DNA from: Microbacterium sp. MYb62
Lineage (GTDB): Bacteria > Actinomycetota > Actinomycetes > Actinomycetales > Microbacteriaceae
Direction: 5' to 3'
Assembly (NCBI RefSeq): GCF_002979475.1
Contig: NZ_PCOY01000003.1
Coordinates: forward strand, 1 to 64,000
Length of the DNA: 64,000 nt
Under the pieces are notes generated by a model, which worked only from the letters and a program-made list of their open reading frames with translations, ran no database searches and was not told the origin of the DNA. The translations under genes were made by a program, and so were the position numbers. Positions 15,583-24,237 of this stretch are shown one piece after another (the stretch's first letter is position 1; each line of letters begins with the position of its first letter).

Positions 15583-16443
15583 TCAGCGGACGGCGCCCAC
15601 CCAGATGCCCGAGGCCCAGGCCTGCTGGTCGCCGTCGCAGCCGACGGACCCCGGGTAGCCGCGGACCACGGCCATGCAGTTGGCGAGGAACTCCGGGTCG
15701 CCGCCGAACATCGAGCGGTACGCCTCCGAGGAGGTGAGCGCTCCCCACACGCGGAACTGGAAGATGTGCGCGAGCTCGTGGGCCATGGCCCAGTTCAGCC
15801 GCCCCGCGCTCCAGTTCGCGATGTCGGCGCGGTACTTGATGTAGCCGTTGCTGTTCGCGCACGCCGGAGCGTTCCCACCGGCACACGAGGAGGACTCGTA
15901 CAGGCCGACTCCCCCGCCGCCGACCAGGTCGAGTGCCGCACGCACCCGCGCATACCCGTCTGGTCCGCTCGACGCCCATGCCGGGCCGCCTGGCCCCGAA
16001 CTCTGCGCCGCCTGCCAGGTCGCGACCTCGGTGCCGACCTTCTCGGTGATCGCATGCACGGTCGCCGCAGCGGCCGTCACCACGTCGGGGTTCTCCTTCT
16101 CGGCGAGCACCGTCTGCTGGGCGGAGAGGGCGGCCGCACGGTGCGCGGCGGTGTCGCCCCTCCCCTCCGCTCCCTTGAGGGCGATGGTCAGCGCTTCGAG
16201 CTCGGTGAGGAACGCCGGGCGAACGGCGAGCACCGAGTCGCGGCCGGCAGTCTCCTGCTCGGCCTGCGCCACGAGACCGTCCAAGTGGTCCGTTCGCTGC
16301 CCGGCTTCGTGGTATTGGTCGGTCAAGACCCCGAGCTCCGCCACCGCTGCGGCGCTCTCCTGGTCGAGCCCCTCCGACCGGGCGAGCATGCCGGCGGAGA
16401 GCAGGACGGTCGCCGCGACCGCGACGGCGAGAACCCGCCGCAT
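15583..16443 (-). CDS. Secreted protein with HExxH metallopeptidase motif
   Basis: The 286-residue product starts with a Sec-type signal (MRRVLAVAVAATVLLSAGML). A helical, coiled-coil-prone region follows to about residue 130. The C-terminal domain has four or more cysteines and the motif NWAMAHELAHIFQFRVWG, where HELAH is a zinc-binding HExxH. I see no assured third zinc ligand, so activity is uncertain. Its ATG at 16443 shares one base with the TGA of the upstream small gene, so both are made from one message. A longer frame upstream overlaps that gene and is rejected. The role may be in cell-wall or extracellular protein turnover. Confidence 0.75.
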   Translation of the reverse strand: MRRVLAVAVAATVLLSAGMLARSEGLDQESAAAVAELGVLTDQYHEAGQRTDHLDGLVAQAEQETAGRDSVLAVRPAFLTELEALTIALKGAEGRGDTAAHRAAALSAQQTVLAEKENPDVVTAAAATVHAITEKVGTEVATWQAAQSSGPGGPAWASSGPDGYARVRAALDLVGGGGVGLYESSSCAGGNAPACANSNGYIKYRADIANWSAGRLNWAMAHELAHIFQFRVWGALTSSEAYRSMFGGDPEFLANCMAVVRGYPGSVGCDGDQQAWASGIWVGAVR

Positions 16444-16688
16444 CACTGCAGGAATCCCGTCGTGTCCGCGATCTTCGCGTCCTGCTCGGCGATCTGCGAC
16501 CGAAGGGTCGTGAGCCGCTGTGCCAGGTCGAGATTCTCGCCGCGAGACTCTTCCAGGGCGTGCTCGACGCGTACGATCTCCGCCTTGACCGCGGCGATGG
16601 CGGCCAGACGCTCCTGATCGGCGATCACGACGACAGCGATCCCACCGAGAAGCAACAGGCATCCGACAGCGACAGCAAGATTCCGCAT
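16443..16688 (-). CDS. Small membrane-anchored coiled-coil protein
   Basis: This 81-residue protein has one N-terminal transmembrane segment (residues ~3-22) followed by a heptad-rich helix (IVRVEHALEESRGENLDLAQ onward). The layout is FtsB/FtsL-like, but there is no specific match. Its stop overlaps the start of the secreted HExxH gene by one base. It may dimerise or tether the partner protein, whose own stalk is also coiled-coil. The function is unknown. Confidence 0.7.
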   Translation of the reverse strand: MRNLAVAVGCLLLLGGIAVVVIADQERLAAIAAVKAEIVRVEHALEESRGENLDLAQRLTTLRSQIAEQDAKIADTTGFLQ

Positions 16689-16797
16689 CTCGCTCCCCAG
16701 GACAGCGCGAACAGTTCCGGACCGACTCCGATCGCACCAATATACATCCGGAGGCGACGCAGATGTCCCCCGATCGCGCGCGCGGAGGCGGACCCGA

Positions 16798-17451
16798 TCA
16801 GACCATCAGACCGCTGCCCTCGGCCAGCCGCCGTTCGGCTGCCGCCTGCCCACTGGCGAGGTGCGCGGGAACGATCCTGCGCAGCACGTCGATGTCACGC
16901 GCGGCCATCGCCTCGAGGATGATGCGGTGCTCGTCCGCCATCGCAAGAAGGTCGTCGTGCTGTCCGAACAGCCACCGCAGGCGCGTCAGGAACACCGCGA
17001 TGAGCTCTCCGAGCATGTCGTTACCGGCGAGCTCGACGGCGATCTCATGGAACTCCGCGGCGGCGGTCCTCGCCGCCTCGGAATCATCGGCCTCGGCCGC
17101 TGCGAGCTCTCGCTCGTAGGCGTCGCGGATACGCGCGATGCCGGCGTCGTCGTGCCGCTCGGCGGCGAAGACGAAGATGAGCGTCTCGATGGCCTCGCGC
17201 ACCTCGGCGAAGTCCTGGATATCGCGGTGGGTGAATTCCCGCACCACCGCCCACGTGCGTGGGCGCGCGACGACGACGCCCTCGGCGACGAGGGTGCGGA
17301 TGGCCTCACGGACCGGAAGCCGGGACACGCTCAGCTCGGCCGCGATGTCGCGTTCGACCAGACGAGACCCCGGGGCTCGTCTCCCCAGGACGATGTCGTC
17401 GCGAAGTATCCGCGTGACCCGCACGGATTCGAGTTCGCCGCTGATCCCCAT
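16798..17451 (-). CDS. GntR family (FadR/FCD type) regulator
   Basis: This 217-residue regulator has a GntR winged helix (LRDDIVLGRRAPGSRLVERD, then LSVSRLPVREAIRTLVAEG) and an all-helical FCD effector domain with the expected metal-ligand pattern (Asp, then His residues near FHEIAV and DEHRIIL). The ATG at 17451 follows a G-rich ribosome-site-like run; an ATG at 17463 is the alternative. A TTGGTATCCCAA palindrome 50-60 bp upstream resembles FadR/VanR-type operators and suggests autoregulation. The neighbouring genes are unrelated, so its other targets are not visible here. Confidence 0.9.
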   Translation of the reverse strand: MGISGELESVRVTRILRDDIVLGRRAPGSRLVERDIAAELSVSRLPVREAIRTLVAEGVVVARPRTWAVVREFTHRDIQDFAEVREAIETLIFVFAAERHDDAGIARIRDAYERELAAAEADDSEAARTAAAEFHEIAVELAGNDMLGELIAVFLTRLRWLFGQHDDLLAMADEHRIILEAMAARDIDVLRRIVPAHLASGQAAAERRLAEGSGLMV

Positions 17452-17501
17452 AGCCCCCGCCATCTGGGCATTCTCGCATCCCGGGCGAGGTTCCTCAACT
17501 T

Positions 17502-17513
17502 TTGGTATCCCAA
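17502..17513 (-). promoter_or_regulatory. Putative GntR/FCD operator
   Basis: TTGGTATCCCAA differs by one base from the perfect palindrome TTGGTATACCAA, a typical binding site for FadR-subfamily regulators. It lies 51 bp before the regulator's likely start codon, which fits autoregulation. Confidence 0.55.
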
Positions 17514-17588
17514 CACGCCCGGCGCGCAGGGAACCGCGCCCTCGGGCGAGCCGACGCGCCGACGCACACCGTCTCGCCCGAGCCTCGC

Positions 17589-18229
17589 TCAGGGCAGGCG
17601 GTTGGCGATGGCGAGGTTCGCCGTCAGCTCCTCCGTGTTCTGCCGGACCACGTAGGCCGGACGGTCGCGCTCGACCCGCCACGACTCGCTCAGCGGTCCG
17701 ACGTTCACGGTGTCGAACCCGGCCTCGTCATAGAAGCGCGTCACGAATGCGACCGCTTCGGCATCGTCGCCGGCCGTGGCGAGCGCCCGCCGATCGGGAT
17801 CTCCGCGGGCTTCGCGTCGGCGGTGATCTCCGAGGCGTAGATGTGGTTGAAGGCCTTCGCGACCTTCGCTCCCGGCAGACTGCGCTGCACCAGCTCCGAC
17901 GTGGTGATCTCCCCCTTGTCGAGAGCCTCGATGCGGCCATCGCGCTCGAAGTAGTAGTTGTTCGTGTCGAGCACGATCTTGCCGGCGAGCGCGGCGGCGG
18001 GGAGCTTGTCGACCGCGTGCAGCGGCACGGTCACGACCGCGACGTCTGCCGCCGCGGCCGCATCCTCCGCCGTGGCCGCCTTCGCCCGCGGCCCGAGCTC
18101 CGCCACCAGATCTGCGAGTGTCTCCGGCCCGCGTGAGTTCGCGATCACCACGTCATAGCCGCTCGCCACCGCGACGCGCGCGACCTGGCTGCCGATGTGT
18201 CCTGCACCGATGATTCCGAGAGTTGTCAT
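17589..18229 (-). pseudogene. Frameshifted NADPH-dependent F420 reductase-like gene
   Basis: The first ~145 residues are a Rossmann NAD(P)-binding protein of the NpdG/Fno family (TLGIIGAGHIGSQVARVAVA...VTVPLH...AFNHIYASE). Near 17788 the frame breaks. Frame 0 stops at 17741, while a second frame resumes the family sequence (RALATAGDDAEAVAFVTRFY...AYVVRQNTEELTANLAIANR) and ends at 17589. Adding one base, or restoring four lost ones, repairs the 641-bp gene. The intact paralogue at 26522 shows the expected join (GDPARRALGIAGDDDAAV). Codon pattern downstream is undamaged, so the change is recent or a sequencing error. Confidence 0.8.
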
Positions 18230-18300
18230 GTTCGACCCAACGTCGGATGGGCGCGACTATTCCCGTCGACGACGGCGCGCGACGACCATCCGTTCTGCTC

Positions 18301-18735
18301 TCAGCTGCGGGTGAGCGCGTCCTCCGCGGCGACCCAGGCGAGCATGGCGCACTTCACGCGGGCGACGTACTTCGAGACCCCGCCGAGAGCTGCCGCATCG
18401 CCGAGCAGTTCTTCGTCCGGCTCGATCTTTCCGCGGGAGCGCATCGCTTCGCGGAACGCCGCGATCCGGATCTCGAGGTCTTCGACGCTCAGCCCCTCGG
18501 CGAGCTCGGCGAGCAGCGAAGCCGACGCCTGCGAGATCGCACAGCCGTGCCCTTCCCACGCGATCGCCTCGACGCCGCCGTCGGCGTCGCGATGCACCTG
18601 CAGAGTGATCTCGTCGCCGCAGGTCGGGTTCAGCTGGTGCGACTGCGCCGCGATCTCCTCGCGCAGTCCGTAGCCGTGCGGGGTGCGCGAGTGGTCCAGG
18701 ATCAGCTCCTGGTAAAGGTTCTGCAGGTCGCTCAT
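18301..18735 (-). CDS. sufU: SufU iron-sulfur assembly sulfurtransferase
   Basis: This 144-residue SufU protein has the conserved zinc/sulfur ligands Cys39 (NPTCGDE), Asp41, Cys65 (GHGCAIS) and Cys129 (RVKCAML). It also has the SufU-specific insertion between the second and third cysteines. It takes sulfur from SufS for Fe-S cluster assembly. Its ATG overlaps the sufS stop by four bases, so the two are coupled. The remaining suf genes (sufBDC) are not in this window. Confidence 0.96.
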   Translation of the reverse strand: MSDLQNLYQELILDHSRTPHGYGLREEIAAQSHQLNPTCGDEITLQVHRDADGGVEAIAWEGHGCAISQASASLLAELAEGLSVEDLEIRIAAFREAMRSRGKIEPDEELLGDAAALGGVSKYVARVKCAMLAWVAAEDALTRS

Positions 18736-20039
18736 GCGCCCCTCCGGAAGAAGTCGATGGCGCCGGCGACGCCGTCGATCACAGCATCCACCTCGGCGTC
18801 TGTCGTGTACAGGTAGGTGCTCGCCCTGGTCGACGAGGTCACGCCCAGGCGGCGGTGCAGCGGCTGGGCGCAGTGGTGGCCGACGCGCACGGCGATACCG
18901 AGATCGTCGAGGAACTGGCCGACATCGTGCGAGTGGATACCGTCGACGTCGAACGCCGCGAGGCCCACGCGAGGCAGGTCGATGCCGGCGCCGAGCACAC
19001 GCACGCCGTCGATCGCGCTCAGCCCGTCGACGAGTCGGCGCCCGAAGGCGGCCTCGTGCGCGGCGATGCGCGGCATCCCCACCTCGGTCAGATAGCCGAC
19101 GGCAGCGGCGAGCGCGATCGCCTGCGAGACACGCTGTGTGCCGGCCTCGAAGCGCTGCGGCGGCGGGAGGTACTCGGCCTCGGTCGTGGTGACCGTCGTG
19201 ATCATCGAGCCGCCGGTCAGGAACGGGGGCATGGCGGCCAACACCTCGCGACGACCGTAGAGCGCGCCGATGCCGGTCGGACCGAGCATCTTGTGACCGG
19301 AGAACACGGCGAAGTCGACATCGAGGGCACGGACGTCGAGGGGCAGATGCGGCGCCGACTGGCAGGCGTCGAGCATCGTCAGCGCGCCGACTTCGCGCGC
19401 CAGCGCGACCAGCTGTTCGACGGGGTTGATGACGCCGAGCACGTTGGAGACGTGCGTGAACGCGACGAGCTTCGTGCGCGGGGTGATCAGCTCGGCGGCG
19501 ACATCGAGTCGCAGGGCTCCGTCGTCGTCGAGCGGGATGACCTTCAGCGTCGCCCCGGTGCGCGCTGCCAGTTCCTGCCACGGGATGAGGTTCGCGTGGT
19601 GCTCCATCTCGGTCGTCACGACCTCGTCGCCCTCGCGGAGCCGGAAGCGCTCGGCGGCTGCTCCTCCACGCCCGAGCGACGCGTTCGACAGCGAATAGGC
19701 GACGAGGTTGATCGCCTCGGTCGCGTTCGACGTCCAGACGATCTCGTCGTCGGCGGCGCCCACGAATCGCGCGACGGCGGCGCGGGCGTCTTCGAACAGC
19801 TCGGTCGCTTCAGCGGCGAGCGTGTGCGCGCCGCGGTGCACAGCGGAGTTCATGGAGGTCGCGAAGTCCCGCTCGGCATCCATCACCGCGGTCGGGCGCT
19901 GCGACGTCGCGCCCGAGTCCAGGTACACGAGAGGATGCCCGTGCACCCGCGCACCCAGGATGGGGAAGTCCCCCCGGATGCGCCGCACCTCGGCCTCGTT
20001 CAAGGGGGCGATGACGTCGACACCGGCAAAAGCGCTCAT
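18732..20039 (-). CDS. sufS: SufS cysteine desulfurase
   Basis: This is a 435-residue class V aminotransferase-fold enzyme using PLP to take sulfur from cysteine. The PLP lysine is in FSGHKMLGPTGIGALYG near residue 240, the active-site cysteine segment is RVGHHCAQPLHRRLG near 385, and the N-terminal YLDSGATSQRP motif is typical of SufS. It is translationally coupled to sufU downstream. The length is slightly above the usual ~405-420 because of short loops in the middle. Confidence 0.96.
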   Translation of the reverse strand: MSAFAGVDVIAPLNEAEVRRIRGDFPILGARVHGHPLVYLDSGATSQRPTAVMDAERDFATSMNSAVHRGAHTLAAEATELFEDARAAVARFVGAADDEIVWTSNATEAINLVAYSLSNASLGRGGAAAERFRLREGDEVVTTEMEHHANLIPWQELAARTGATLKVIPLDDDGALRLDVAAELITPRTKLVAFTHVSNVLGVINPVEQLVALAREVGALTMLDACQSAPHLPLDVRALDVDFAVFSGHKMLGPTGIGALYGRREVLAAMPPFLTGGSMITTVTTTEAEYLPPPQRFEAGTQRVSQAIALAAAVGYLTEVGMPRIAAHEAAFGRRLVDGLSAIDGVRVLGAGIDLPRVGLAAFDVDGIHSHDVGQFLDDLGIAVRVGHHCAQPLHRRLGVTSSTRASTYLYTTDAEVDAVIDGVAGAIDFFRRGA

Positions 20040-20083
20040 CGTCCCAGTTTCCCACCTGCGGGCGAGGGGTGGGGCGCAGGGGG

Positions 20084-20464
20084 TCAGTGCCCCTCGAGCA
20101 TCTTCGCGTCGGCGACCTCGTCGTAGCGGTCCTGCGCATCGCGGACATCCTCGACATGCGACTCCGCCCAGACCTGCAGCGCCTGGAGCGGCTCATGGAG
20201 GGTCCGTCCGAGCAGGGTGAGCAGGTAGCGGGAATGACCGTCGTCGCCGACGGCGCGCTCCAGCATCCCGTCGCGTTCGAGCGCACGCAGGGTGTCGACG
20301 AGCACCTTCTTCGTGATCCCGTCCATCCGGTGGTGCAGCTCGCCGAAACGCAGCGGTTCGTCGTGCAGGAGGACGACGATCATCGCGGTCCACTTGTTCG
20401 CTATGCGGGCGAGTGACGCGCGCGACGGGCACCGGGCGGAGAACACTGTCCATTCGCTCGACAT
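20084..20464 (-). CDS. HxlR family transcriptional regulator
   Basis: This 126-residue winged-helix regulator begins MSSEWTVFSARCPSR and continues with the HxlR core (ANKWTAMIVVLLHDEPLRFG, then ITKKVLVDTLRALERDGML). The ATG at 20464 is preceded by GGAGGAG at good spacing; the open frame upstream to 20608 is not family sequence. The cysteine near residue 11 is often the redox or electrophile sensor in this family. It is divergent from a SnoaL-like gene and probably controls it through the repeat at 20478-20495. Confidence 0.9.
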   Translation of the reverse strand: MSSEWTVFSARCPSRASLARIANKWTAMIVVLLHDEPLRFGELHHRMDGITKKVLVDTLRALERDGMLERAVGDDGHSRYLLTLLGRTLHEPLQALQVWAESHVEDVRDAQDRYDEVADAKMLEGH

Positions 20465-20477
20465 GCGACGCTCCTCC

Positions 20478-20495
20478 GGTGACGTTGAAGTAACC
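20478..20495. promoter_or_regulatory. Putative HxlR operator
   Basis: GGTGAC and GTAACC, six bases apart, pair with one mismatch between the divergent HxlR and SnoaL-like genes. The identification rests on position and partial symmetry only. Confidence 0.35.
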
Positions 20496-20552
20496 GCGCC
20501 TCTGGCGAGACGCTGGATGCTCCAGAGTACCGACCCATCGAGAAGGAGCATC

Positions 20553-20945
20553 ATGTCGGCTATCGACGTCGTAGGACAGTACGGTGCGGCCATGGCCGCA
20601 GGAGACATGGAGGCGCTGGCCGCGACCTTCCATCCGGATGCCGTCTGGCATCAGCCCGGAGCGAGTCAGGTCTCCGGCGACCATGTCGGCCCCGACGCGA
20701 TCCTCGCGCACCTCGGCCGCTTCCTGCAGCTCAGCGCCGGCACGTTCGCCCTCGAGACCGACTCGGCGACCGAGAGCGGCGACCTCGTCGCGGCCACCGT
20801 GCGCTTCCGCGCGCAGCGTGAGGGGCACGACGACCTCGACCAGCACGGCGTCGACGTGTTCCGCGTCGCTGACGGCCGCATCGTCGAGGTCTGGCTGATG
20901 AGCGAAGACCAGGACGCAGAGGATCGGTTCTGGGGACAGGCCTGA
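20553..20945 (+). CDS. SnoaL-like / nuclear transport factor 2 fold protein
   Basis: This 130-residue single-domain protein has the cone-shaped NTF2/SnoaL fold signature (YGAAMAAGDMEALAATFHPD at residues ~10-30, then DQHGVDVFRVADGRIVEVWL). Members include ketosteroid isomerases, cyclases and many proteins of unknown activity. The ATG at 20553 follows an AAGGAG site. It is the likely target of the divergent HxlR regulator, suggesting a role in a stress or detoxification response. The catalytic Asp/Tyr set of a true isomerase cannot be assigned with confidence. Confidence 0.85.
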   Translation: MSAIDVVGQYGAAMAAGDMEALAATFHPDAVWHQPGASQVSGDHVGPDAILAHLGRFLQLSAGTFALETDSATESGDLVAATVRFRAQREGHDDLDQHGVDVFRVADGRIVEVWLMSEDQDAEDRFWGQA

Positions 20946-20994
20946 CGGGCCGGCGCCGGGCGCGCGGGTCTCGACCGCCCGGCGCCCGCACCTC

Positions 20995-21006
20995 TAGGCT
21001 CGTCCC
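20995..21006 (+). promoter_or_regulatory. -10 box for leaderless LysE-family gene
   Basis: TAGGCT at 20995-21000 is followed by six bases and the ATG at 21007, the same spacing as at four other genes in the window. Confidence 0.5.
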
Positions 21007-21654
21007 ATGATCGCCCCGGATGCGCTGCTCGCCTTCATCATCGCGGCGTTCGTCATGGTGGTGATCCCCGGACCGACCGTGCTGTTCACGATCGGCCGGG
21101 CCATGGCGCTCGGCCGGATGGGCGGATTCCTCAGCATCCTCGGCACGGCGATCGGCTCGATCGTCCTCGTCGTGGCCGTCGCGCTCGGCGTGGGAACCGT
21201 GATCGCCCAGTCGATCGTGCTGTTCACGATCGTCAAGGTGCTCGGTGCCGGCTACCTGATCTTCCTCGGCATCCAGGCCATCAGGCATCGAAAGGACGCC
21301 GCCAGGGCGATGGTGAGCCCGCAGACGAGTCGCTCCGGCTGGCGGCTGCTCACCGAGGGATTCGTGGTGGGCGTCACCAACCCGAAGTCGATCGCGTTCT
21401 TCCTCGCGATCCTGCCGCAGTTCGTGGATCTGCACGCCGGCTCCGTCCCCGCGCAGCTCTTCCTGCTCGGGGTGATCGTCGTGGTGATCGGGGTGGCCTG
21501 CGACACGGTGTGGGTGCTCCTCGCGAGCGCCGCCCGGAGCTGGTTCGGCCGCTCCCCTCGACGCATCGAGGCGATGGGCGCGACCGGTGGCGGACTGATG
21601 ATCGCCCTCGGCGCGTTCCTGCTCGTGTGGAGTGAGAAGCCCGCGACCGCCTGA
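21007..21654 (+). CDS. LysE family amino-acid/metabolite exporter
   Basis: This 215-residue inner-membrane protein has about six transmembrane helices and the RhtB/LysE signature near its N-terminus (FVMVVIPGPTVLFTIGRAMA, with the PGP motif). Substrates of this family are mostly amino acids such as homoserine, threonine or lysine; nothing here specifies which. The start codon is immediately preceded by a -10 box and six bases, suggesting a leaderless message. It converges with the DUF1206 gene. Confidence 0.9.
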   Translation: MIAPDALLAFIIAAFVMVVIPGPTVLFTIGRAMALGRMGGFLSILGTAIGSIVLVVAVALGVGTVIAQSIVLFTIVKVLGAGYLIFLGIQAIRHRKDAARAMVSPQTSRSGWRLLTEGFVVGVTNPKSIAFFLAILPQFVDLHAGSVPAQLFLLGVIVVVIGVACDTVWVLLASAARSWFGRSPRRIEAMGATGGGLMIALGAFLLVWSEKPATA

Positions 21655-21673
21655 GTGCGCGGCGAGGTCGCGG

Positions 21674-22474
21674 TCACATGCGGGCGAAGCGGGCCCGCGC
21701 GATGCAGAAGACGCCGTAGACCGCGAAGCCCGCGCCGACTGCTCCCAGGAGGAGACCGCCGAGGGGCAGATCCAGCAGACTGTGCAGCGCGGCATCCAAC
21801 CCCGCACCCTTCTCCGGGTCCTGGGTGGCGGCCGCCACGACGAAGAGCACTCCGGTCACGGCCACCGCGATCCCCTTGCCGACGTAGCCGATCACACCGA
21901 GTGTCACGATGCCGCGGCGCGCAGCACCCGACGGCAGATCGAGGAGCTTCTCGAAACCTCGTGTGAAGCCGCCGACGACGAAGCCCACGCCGACGCCGAC
22001 CACGGAGAGGCCGACCACGACGAGGAGCGCGACCCCTCCCGGTGCGGACAGGAGAACCGCGCTCAGCGTCTTCGAGGCCGTCTCCGACTCGGCGTCGCCA
22101 CCCACGGCGTAGATGAGCGCCATACCCGCGATCACGAGGTAGGTGAGGGCGATGCCGAAGAGTTTGACGCGCTGACCCCACTTCTTCGTCTCGGCGGGAT
22201 CGGTCGCGAGAAAAGCGCTCGCGATCTGCCACACCGCCAGCGCGATCAGGCCGGAGGCGACGAGGACGAGCAGCAGCCCTCCGATCGGATTCTGTCGGAT
22301 CTGCTCCATCGCGCCGTCCTGGTCGGCGTCGCCCGACGCACCGGCCGCGATGGAGATCGCGATCGATCCGATGATGACGTGGATGAGGCCGAGGACGACG
22401 AAACCGACGCGGGCGATCCGTCGGAACGCCGCCGACCTCTGGGCGACGCGCGCCGCGTGCTTGACCGTGCTCAT
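21674..22474 (-). CDS. DUF1206 domain membrane protein
   Basis: This 266-residue protein consists of three repeats of a two-helix unit (about six membrane segments), each with an Arg- and Gly-containing opening such as RIARVGFVVLGLIHVIIG and RGIVTLGVIGYVGKGIAVAV. This triplicated pattern defines DUF1206, an actinobacteria/cyanobacteria membrane family without known function. The ATG at 22474 begins MSTVKHAARVAQRS; a much longer open frame upstream crosses neighbouring genes and is rejected. Confidence 0.9.
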   Translation of the reverse strand: MSTVKHAARVAQRSAAFRRIARVGFVVLGLIHVIIGSIAISIAAGASGDADQDGAMEQIRQNPIGGLLLVLVASGLIALAVWQIASAFLATDPAETKKWGQRVKLFGIALTYLVIAGMALIYAVGGDAESETASKTLSAVLLSAPGGVALLVVVGLSVVGVGVGFVVGGFTRGFEKLLDLPSGAARRGIVTLGVIGYVGKGIAVAVTGVLFVVAAATQDPEKGAGLDAALHSLLDLPLGGLLLGAVGAGFAVYGVFCIARARFARM

Positions 22475-22536
22475 CGTTGCAGCGTATCCGTCGCGCCGGA
22501 AGCCGCGGAGGGGCTTGATTTCGAGGCGTCCACCGC

Positions 22537-23172
22537 TCAGGCGCCCGATGCCACGGGCTGCCGGAGGATGGTGCGCAGCTTCGCCGGATCGGTGCGGCGC
22601 AGGTCGCTCAGATAGATCTCGTGATGCAGTCCCCGCATCTGCAATCCGTTCTCGGGGAAGAAGCGGTGGTGCAGGTCGTCGAGCACCGGGCCCTCGTCGT
22701 CGAAGGGGCCGACATGCAGCGTCTGCACGCAGGTGCCCTCGTCGAGCCTCTCGAGCCGCACGGAATGCAGCGCGGGGATGGGCTGCTCCTTCTTCGCGGC
22801 CTTCTGCGTCACGGTCTCCACGGCGGCGGCGAACATCGGCGCCGTGATGTGATCGCCGACCATGATCATCATCGTCCACATCCAGGCCGACTTGTCGCGC
22901 CGCGAGGTGAACGACTCCATGTCCGGCGCATGCCAGAGCCCTTCGAGCGGCATCACCACCGTGTCGACGCCGAGATCGTTCCGACTCGCGAACTTCAGCG
23001 CATACGCCACCGGGAACAGGGCCGAGACCGCGTCCCTGTAGGCGGGAGAGGTGTTCGGGTCGCCCGCGCCGTCGATCATCAGATACTGCATCGGAGGCAC
23101 CTCGACGACGCGGAACTCGCCCCGCTTCGCGCGGTACGCGTCGAGTGTCTTCTTGGGGTCGATCGCCGTCAT
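22537..23172 (-). CDS. GyrI-like small-molecule-binding protein
   Basis: This 211-residue stand-alone GyrI-like protein begins MTAIDPKKTLDAYRAKRGEF and carries the family segments MIDGAGDPNTSPAYRDAV and VQTLHVGPFDDEGPVLDDLH. GyrI-like proteins bind, and some hydrolyse, small toxic molecules. It lies 104 bp downstream of an AraC regulator that carries the same fold as its effector domain, so the two may respond to the same ligand. The ATG at 23172 matches the family N-terminus. Confidence 0.85.
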   Translation of the reverse strand: MTAIDPKKTLDAYRAKRGEFRVVEVPPMQYLMIDGAGDPNTSPAYRDAVSALFPVAYALKFASRNDLGVDTVVMPLEGLWHAPDMESFTSRRDKSAWMWTMMIMVGDHITAPMFAAAVETVTQKAAKKEQPIPALHSVRLERLDEGTCVQTLHVGPFDDEGPVLDDLHHRFFPENGLQMRGLHHEIYLSDLRRTDPAKLRTILRQPVASGA

Positions 23173-23276
23173 GACGTGCCTCCCTGGATCGTGCGCCCAG
23201 TGTCGCACGGGGGGCGGACACGGGCGAGGCCGAGCAGGCACCGCCCGCGCCGTGTTCACCCCGTGCGCTGTCGGAC

Positions 23277-24143
23277 TCAGCCCTGTTCGACCGGGAGCCA
23301 GAGCTCGCACGAGGCGAAGTCGCCCGTGAACTCGAGATAGCGCACGATCGAGGGACCCGGTCGCAGCCGCCAGGGATTCGACGGGAACCACTCGGTGGCC
23401 GTCGCCGCCCAGAGGTTCTGCAGCGTCGTCGGGAACGGCCCGCGCGCGGCGAAGACCGCCCAGGACCCGCCTTCCAGCGGGAGCGCGTCGAGGTCATCCG
23501 GAACCGGTGTCGTCGCCTGCACGGCGACGCCGTGCAGGTAGGTGAGCAGGGCCCCCTCCGGGGCGTCCGGCTCGATGTCGGCGGTGACGGCCAGGATGCC
23601 CGAGGGCTCGGCATCGCCCAGCTCCTTGAGGCGGGCGTGCTCCTCCGGGGGGATCGCGGCGATGTGCGCCTGGATGTGCGGGTTGACGCCCTCGTGGATG
23701 AGCGGAACCTCGGCGGCGTGACCGACGAGGACGAGGGCGGGACTGTGGGCGATGGTGACGTCCATGGGGATGCTCCCTTCGACGCTCAGGCGGAACCGGA
23801 GCGTGGGTTGTGTGCGGAGAGGACCCCCGTCACGGCGCGCATCGGCCGGGCCGATCCCGTGCACCGCGCGGAACGCGCGCCCGAACGCCTCGACCGAGCC
23901 GTACCCGTGCCGCACGGCCACGTCGAGCAGATTCGGGGCACCGGCCGCGAGCTCCGCCCCGGCGTGCGTCATCCGACGACGGCGCACGTATTCCGAGAGC
24001 GGCATACCCGCGAGTGCCGAGAACATCCGGCGCAGGTGATACTCCGTCGTGCCGTGGTCGCCGGCGAAGGCCGCGACGTCGATCTCCTCATCCGTGCCGA
24101 GCGCTTCGACGAGGTCGACCAGGGCGTTGAGCGTGCCGATCAT
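23277..24143 (-). CDS. AraC family regulator with GyrI-like effector domain
   Basis: This 288-residue protein has an N-terminal AraC DNA-binding domain (two helix-turn-helices, residues ~10-105: DHGTTEYHLRRMFSALAG, then LLDVAVRHGYGSVEAFGRAF). The C-terminal GyrI/AraC effector-binding domain covers residues ~125-288. This order is that of Rob- and BltR-like multidrug-sensing regulators. A good ribosome site (AGGAGG) precedes the ATG at 24143. Its target may be the downstream stand-alone GyrI-like gene. Confidence 0.92.
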   Translation of the reverse strand: MIGTLNALVDLVEALGTDEEIDVAAFAGDHGTTEYHLRRMFSALAGMPLSEYVRRRRMTHAGAELAAGAPNLLDVAVRHGYGSVEAFGRAFRAVHGIGPADARRDGGPLRTQPTLRFRLSVEGSIPMDVTIAHSPALVLVGHAAEVPLIHEGVNPHIQAHIAAIPPEEHARLKELGDAEPSGILAVTADIEPDAPEGALLTYLHGVAVQATTPVPDDLDALPLEGGSWAVFAARGPFPTTLQNLWAATATEWFPSNPWRLRPGPSIVRYLEFTGDFASCELWLPVEQG

Positions 24144-24237
24144 GAGGTCCTCCTTTCCCCACCATCGTCACAGCGCCCTCATCCCGCGCACCCGACTTCT
24201 CCGATCGGATGCGGTCGGCACGCCGTCAGCGCACGGG

